Assembly (NCBI RefSeq): GCF_003122325.1
Contig: NZ_QFBC01000002.1
Coordinates: 496,001-560,000 of the forward strand
Reading direction: 5' to 3'
DNA from: Rhizobium album
Lineage (GTDB): Bacteria; Pseudomonadota; Alphaproteobacteria; Rhizobiales; Rhizobiaceae
Length of the DNA stretch: 64,000 nucleotides
Shown here: one piece after another, positions 62,023 to 64,000 of the stretch
Layout of the letters: every line of letters starts with the position of its first letter
Position numbering within the stretch: position 1 is the first letter of the stretch
Program-made: the position numbers and the translations under genes
The notes under the pieces: generated by a model
What the model was told of the DNA's origin: nothing
Database searches by the model: none
Seen by the model: only the letters and a program-made list of their open reading frames with translations

Positions 62023-64000
62023 ATGGGCAAGAAACCCGCGACGGGACGAAAGCTGAGCGCTGAGGCCGGGTCGGCAGCCGATCCGGCCTTCGGCTATCGC
62101 GCCATGCCCGATATCGCCGACGAAATGGTCGACACGCAGGGGCAGGTGCGTCCCGTCTGGCAGGGGCTTCTTTCGGCGATCAGCCGCATGACGGAGCAGG
62201 AACTGCATGATCGTTTTGCCCGCGCCGACCGCTATCTTCGTGACGCCGGCGTCTTCTACCGTGCCTACGGTGCGCAGGGCAGCGGCGAGCGCAGCTGGCC
62301 GATCTCCCATATTCCCGTTCTGATCGACGAAAAGGAATGGCAGGCGCTCGAAGCCGGATTGATCCAGCGCGCCAACGTTCTCGAAGAGGTCGTCGCCGAC
62401 ATCTACGGCGAAAACCGGCTGGTGCGCGACGGCTGCCTGCCGCCGGCGCTGATCGCCGCCAACCCGGAATATCTGCGGCCGCTGGTCGGCATCAAGCCCG
62501 TGGGCGGCCATTACCTGCATTTCTGCTCCTTCGAGGTCGGCCGCGGGCCGGACGGCAACTGGTGGGTGCTCGCCGACCGGACGCAGGCGCCCTCCGGCGC
62601 CGGCTTCGCGCTGGAAAACCGCGTCGCCACCACCCGCGCCTTTTCCGACATCTATGCCGAGACCCATGTACACCGGCTCGCCTCCTTCTTCGGCGCCTTC
62701 CGCAACACGCTGCAGGGCGGCAAGCACAGCGCCGAGGACCGTATCGCCGTCCTGACGCCGGGGCCGGCGAACGAAACCTATTTCGAGCACGCCTACATCG
62801 CCCGCTATCTCGGCTTCATGCTGCTGGAAGGCGAGGACCTGACGGTCTTCAACGACCGCGTCATGGTGCGCACCGTCGCCGGGCTGAAACCGGTCAGCGT
62901 GCTGTGGCGCCGCCTCGACGCCTCCTATGCCGATCCGCTGGAGCTGAACCAGCAGTCGCATATCGGCACGCCCGGCCTGGTCGAGGCGCTCCGCGCCGGC
63001 TCGGTATCGATCGTCAACGCGCTCGGCTCCGGCATCCTCGAAACGCGGGCGCTTTTGTCCTTCATGCCGACCATCTGCCGCCACCTGCTCGGCGAGGACC
63101 TGCTGATGCCGTCGATCGCCACCTGGTGGTGCGGGCAGCAGGCGGAGCGCGAGCATGTCGCCAGCAATATTTCCAGGATGGTGATCGGCCCTGCCTATTC
63201 GCGCCTGCCGTTCTTCGACGACAACGGCCAGTCGGTGCTCGGTTCGACGCTGCGCAGCTCGGCCAAAGTCTCGATCGCCGACTGGCTGAATACCGACGGC
63301 GCCAAGCTGGTCGGCCAGGAGGCCGTGACGCTGTCGACGACGCCGGCGATCGTCAACGGCAAGCTGACGCCGCGGCCGATGAGCCTGCGCGTCTTCGCCG
63401 CCCGCACCGCCGACGGCTGGGAGATCATGCCGGGCGGTTTTGCCCGTATCGGCTCCGGCGACGACGTGGCGGCGATCGCCATGCAGTCCGGCGGCCGCGC
63501 CGCCGACGTCTGGATCGTCAGCGACAAGCCGGTGGAGCGCACCACGCTCCTGCCGGCCGAGGAAAACTTCACCCGCAACATGCCGGGCAGCCTGCCGAGC
63601 CGGGCGGCGGACAACCTCTTCTGGCTCGGCCGCTACATCGAGCGGGCGGAAGGGGCGCTGCGCATCCTGCGCGCCTGGAACGCCCGCTTCGCCGAATCCG
63701 CCGATCCGAAGCAGCCGCTGCTCGCCAATGTCAGCGATTATCTCGCCGCCCTCGACATGGACACGACGGAGGCCGTGCCGGAAAGCCTGCTGCGTAACAT
63801 CGACAGCGCCGTCTACTCCGCCAGCAACATCCGCGACCGTTTCTCGCCGGACGGCTGGCTGGCGCTGAACGACCTGGCGAAGACGGCAAGACGGTTTCAC
63901 GAGCGCGTCAAGCCCGGCGACGACGCCACGCATGCGATGACCGTTCTCTTGCGCAAGCTTGCCGGCTTCGCTGGTCTGGTGCACGAAAACATGTATCGCT
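62023..64000 (+). CDS. Circularly permuted ATP-grasp / alpha-E fusion protein (3' end outside window)
   Basis: The frame from the ATG at 62023 stays open to the window edge (659 codons). The first 480 or so residues are a circularly permuted ATP-grasp domain (DUF404/407 type) with RDAGVFYRAYG, NRLVRDGCLPPALIAANPEYLRP, HFCSFEVGRGPDGNWWVLADRTQAPSG and LSFMPTICRHLLGEDLLMPSIATWWCG. An alpha-E domain follows, beginning SRAADNLFWLGRYIERAEGALR near residue 525. ATP-grasp enzymes join amino groups to carboxylates, so a peptide-ligation role beside the transglutaminase is plausible. It starts directly after the upstream TAA and is cotranscribed with that gene. Confidence 0.9.
   Translation, partial: MGKKPATGRKLSAEAGSAADPAFGYRAMPDIADEMVDTQGQVRPVWQGLLSAISRMTEQELHDRFARADRYLRDAGVFYRAYGAQGSGERSWPISHIPVLIDEKEWQALEAGLIQRANVLEEVVADIYGENRLVRDGCLPPALIAANPEYLRPLVGIKPVGGHYLHFCSFEVGRGPDGNWWVLADRTQAPSGAGFALENRVATTRAFSDIYAETHVHRLASFFGAFRNTLQGGKHSAEDRIAVLTPGPANETYFEHAYIARYLGFMLLEGEDLTVFNDRVMVRTVAGLKPVSVLWRRLDASYADPLELNQQSHIGTPGLVEALRAGSVSIVNALGSGILETRALLSFMPTICRHLLGEDLLMPSIATWWCGQQAEREHVASNISRMVIGPAYSRLPFFDDNGQSVLGSTLRSSAKVSIADWLNTDGAKLVGQEAVTLSTTPAIVNGKLTPRPMSLRVFAARTADGWEIMPGGFARIGSGDDVAAIAMQSGGRAADVWIVSDKPVERTTLLPAEENFTRNMPGSLPSRAADNLFWLGRYIERAEGALRILRAWNARFAESADPKQPLLANVSDYLAALDMDTTEAVPESLLRNIDSAVYSASNIRDRFSPDGWLALNDLAKTARRFHERVKPGDDATHAMTVLLRKLAGFAGLVHENMYR

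Noticed and set aside
58651-63984. Minus-strand open frame of 1777 codons
   Set aside because: It lies fully antisense to the transglutaminase/DUF2126 and ATP-grasp genes, whose proteins match known families. Its translation is rich in Arg, Gly and His without domain motifs, the usual shadow of GC-rich codon use.
1-64000. tRNA, rRNA, insertion sequences or prophage genes
   Set aside because: None of the conserved tRNA loops, rRNA segments, transposase motifs or phage structural proteins was recognised on either strand.

Overview
The window is chromosomal DNA from an alphaproteobacterium, most likely a member of the Rhizobiaceae (Rhizobium, Agrobacterium, Ensifer or a relative). The evidence is the high GC content, the aerobic cob gene set in its rhizobial arrangement, rhizobial protein types (a Tat-exported parallel beta-helix protein, a DUF2161 nuclease-fold protein, paired L,D-transpeptidases) and many copies of a mosaic intergenic palindrome resembling the rhizobial RIME repeats. 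No rRNA, tRNA, CRISPR array, insertion sequence or prophage was recognised.

Layout. 0.2-8.3 kb: a HupE-type metal permease and eight cob genes (M, L, K, J, I, H, G, F) that together cover aerobic corrin synthesis from precorrin-2 to hydrogenobyrinate. 8.3-11 kb: an EamA exporter with its TetR regulator behind a near-ideal operator, an SRPBCC protein and an AhpD-like protein. 11-20.8 kb: a sugar-type (CUT2) ABC import locus with two permeases, one fused to an SMP-30/gluconolactonase-like domain, plus a second free SMP-30 protein and a divergent RpiR regulator - isochorismatase-like hydrolase - N-formylglutamate amidohydrolase operon. 20.8-29.5 kb: two DUF4214 proteins that look exported by type I secretion, flanking housekeeping genes (phosphoesterase, Fe-SOD, branched-chain aminotransferase, and an alcohol dehydrogenase - haloacid dehalogenase - methyltransferase operon). 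29.5-38 kb: a HerA-like ATPase, a DUF2161 protein, a frameshifted ABC-F ATPase with a possible leader peptide, an L,D-transpeptidase, a GST and a Tat-exported beta-helix protein. 38-44.2 kb: a PAS-GAF-GGDEF-EAL protein, a ligase-associated exonuclease with an ATP-dependent DNA ligase, and a second L,D-transpeptidase. 44.2-46.6 kb: the ohrR/ohr pair and a DAHP synthase preceded by a complete Tyr/Phe-rich leader-peptide attenuator. 46.8-52.7 kb: a small lipoprotein and a spermidine/putrescine-type ABC importer with a metallo-beta-lactamase-fold hydrolase and a divergent TetR regulator. 52.8-58.6 kb: a SnoaL-like protein, ManC, and a TetR-HlyD-ABC-ABC2 export operon. 58.7-64 kb: a transglutaminase/DUF2126 protein followed by a circularly permuted ATP-grasp/alpha-E protein cut off by the window end.

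The most interesting items are the permease-SMP-30 fusion locus at 11-20.8 kb, the tyrosine/phenylalanine attenuator at 45.36-45.50 kb, the RIME-like elements lying between the binding-protein and permease genes of two unrelated ABC importers, the small leader ORF and frameshift of the ABC-F gene, the head-to-head cobK/cobL overlap, and the transglutaminase/ATP-grasp pair at the right edge.
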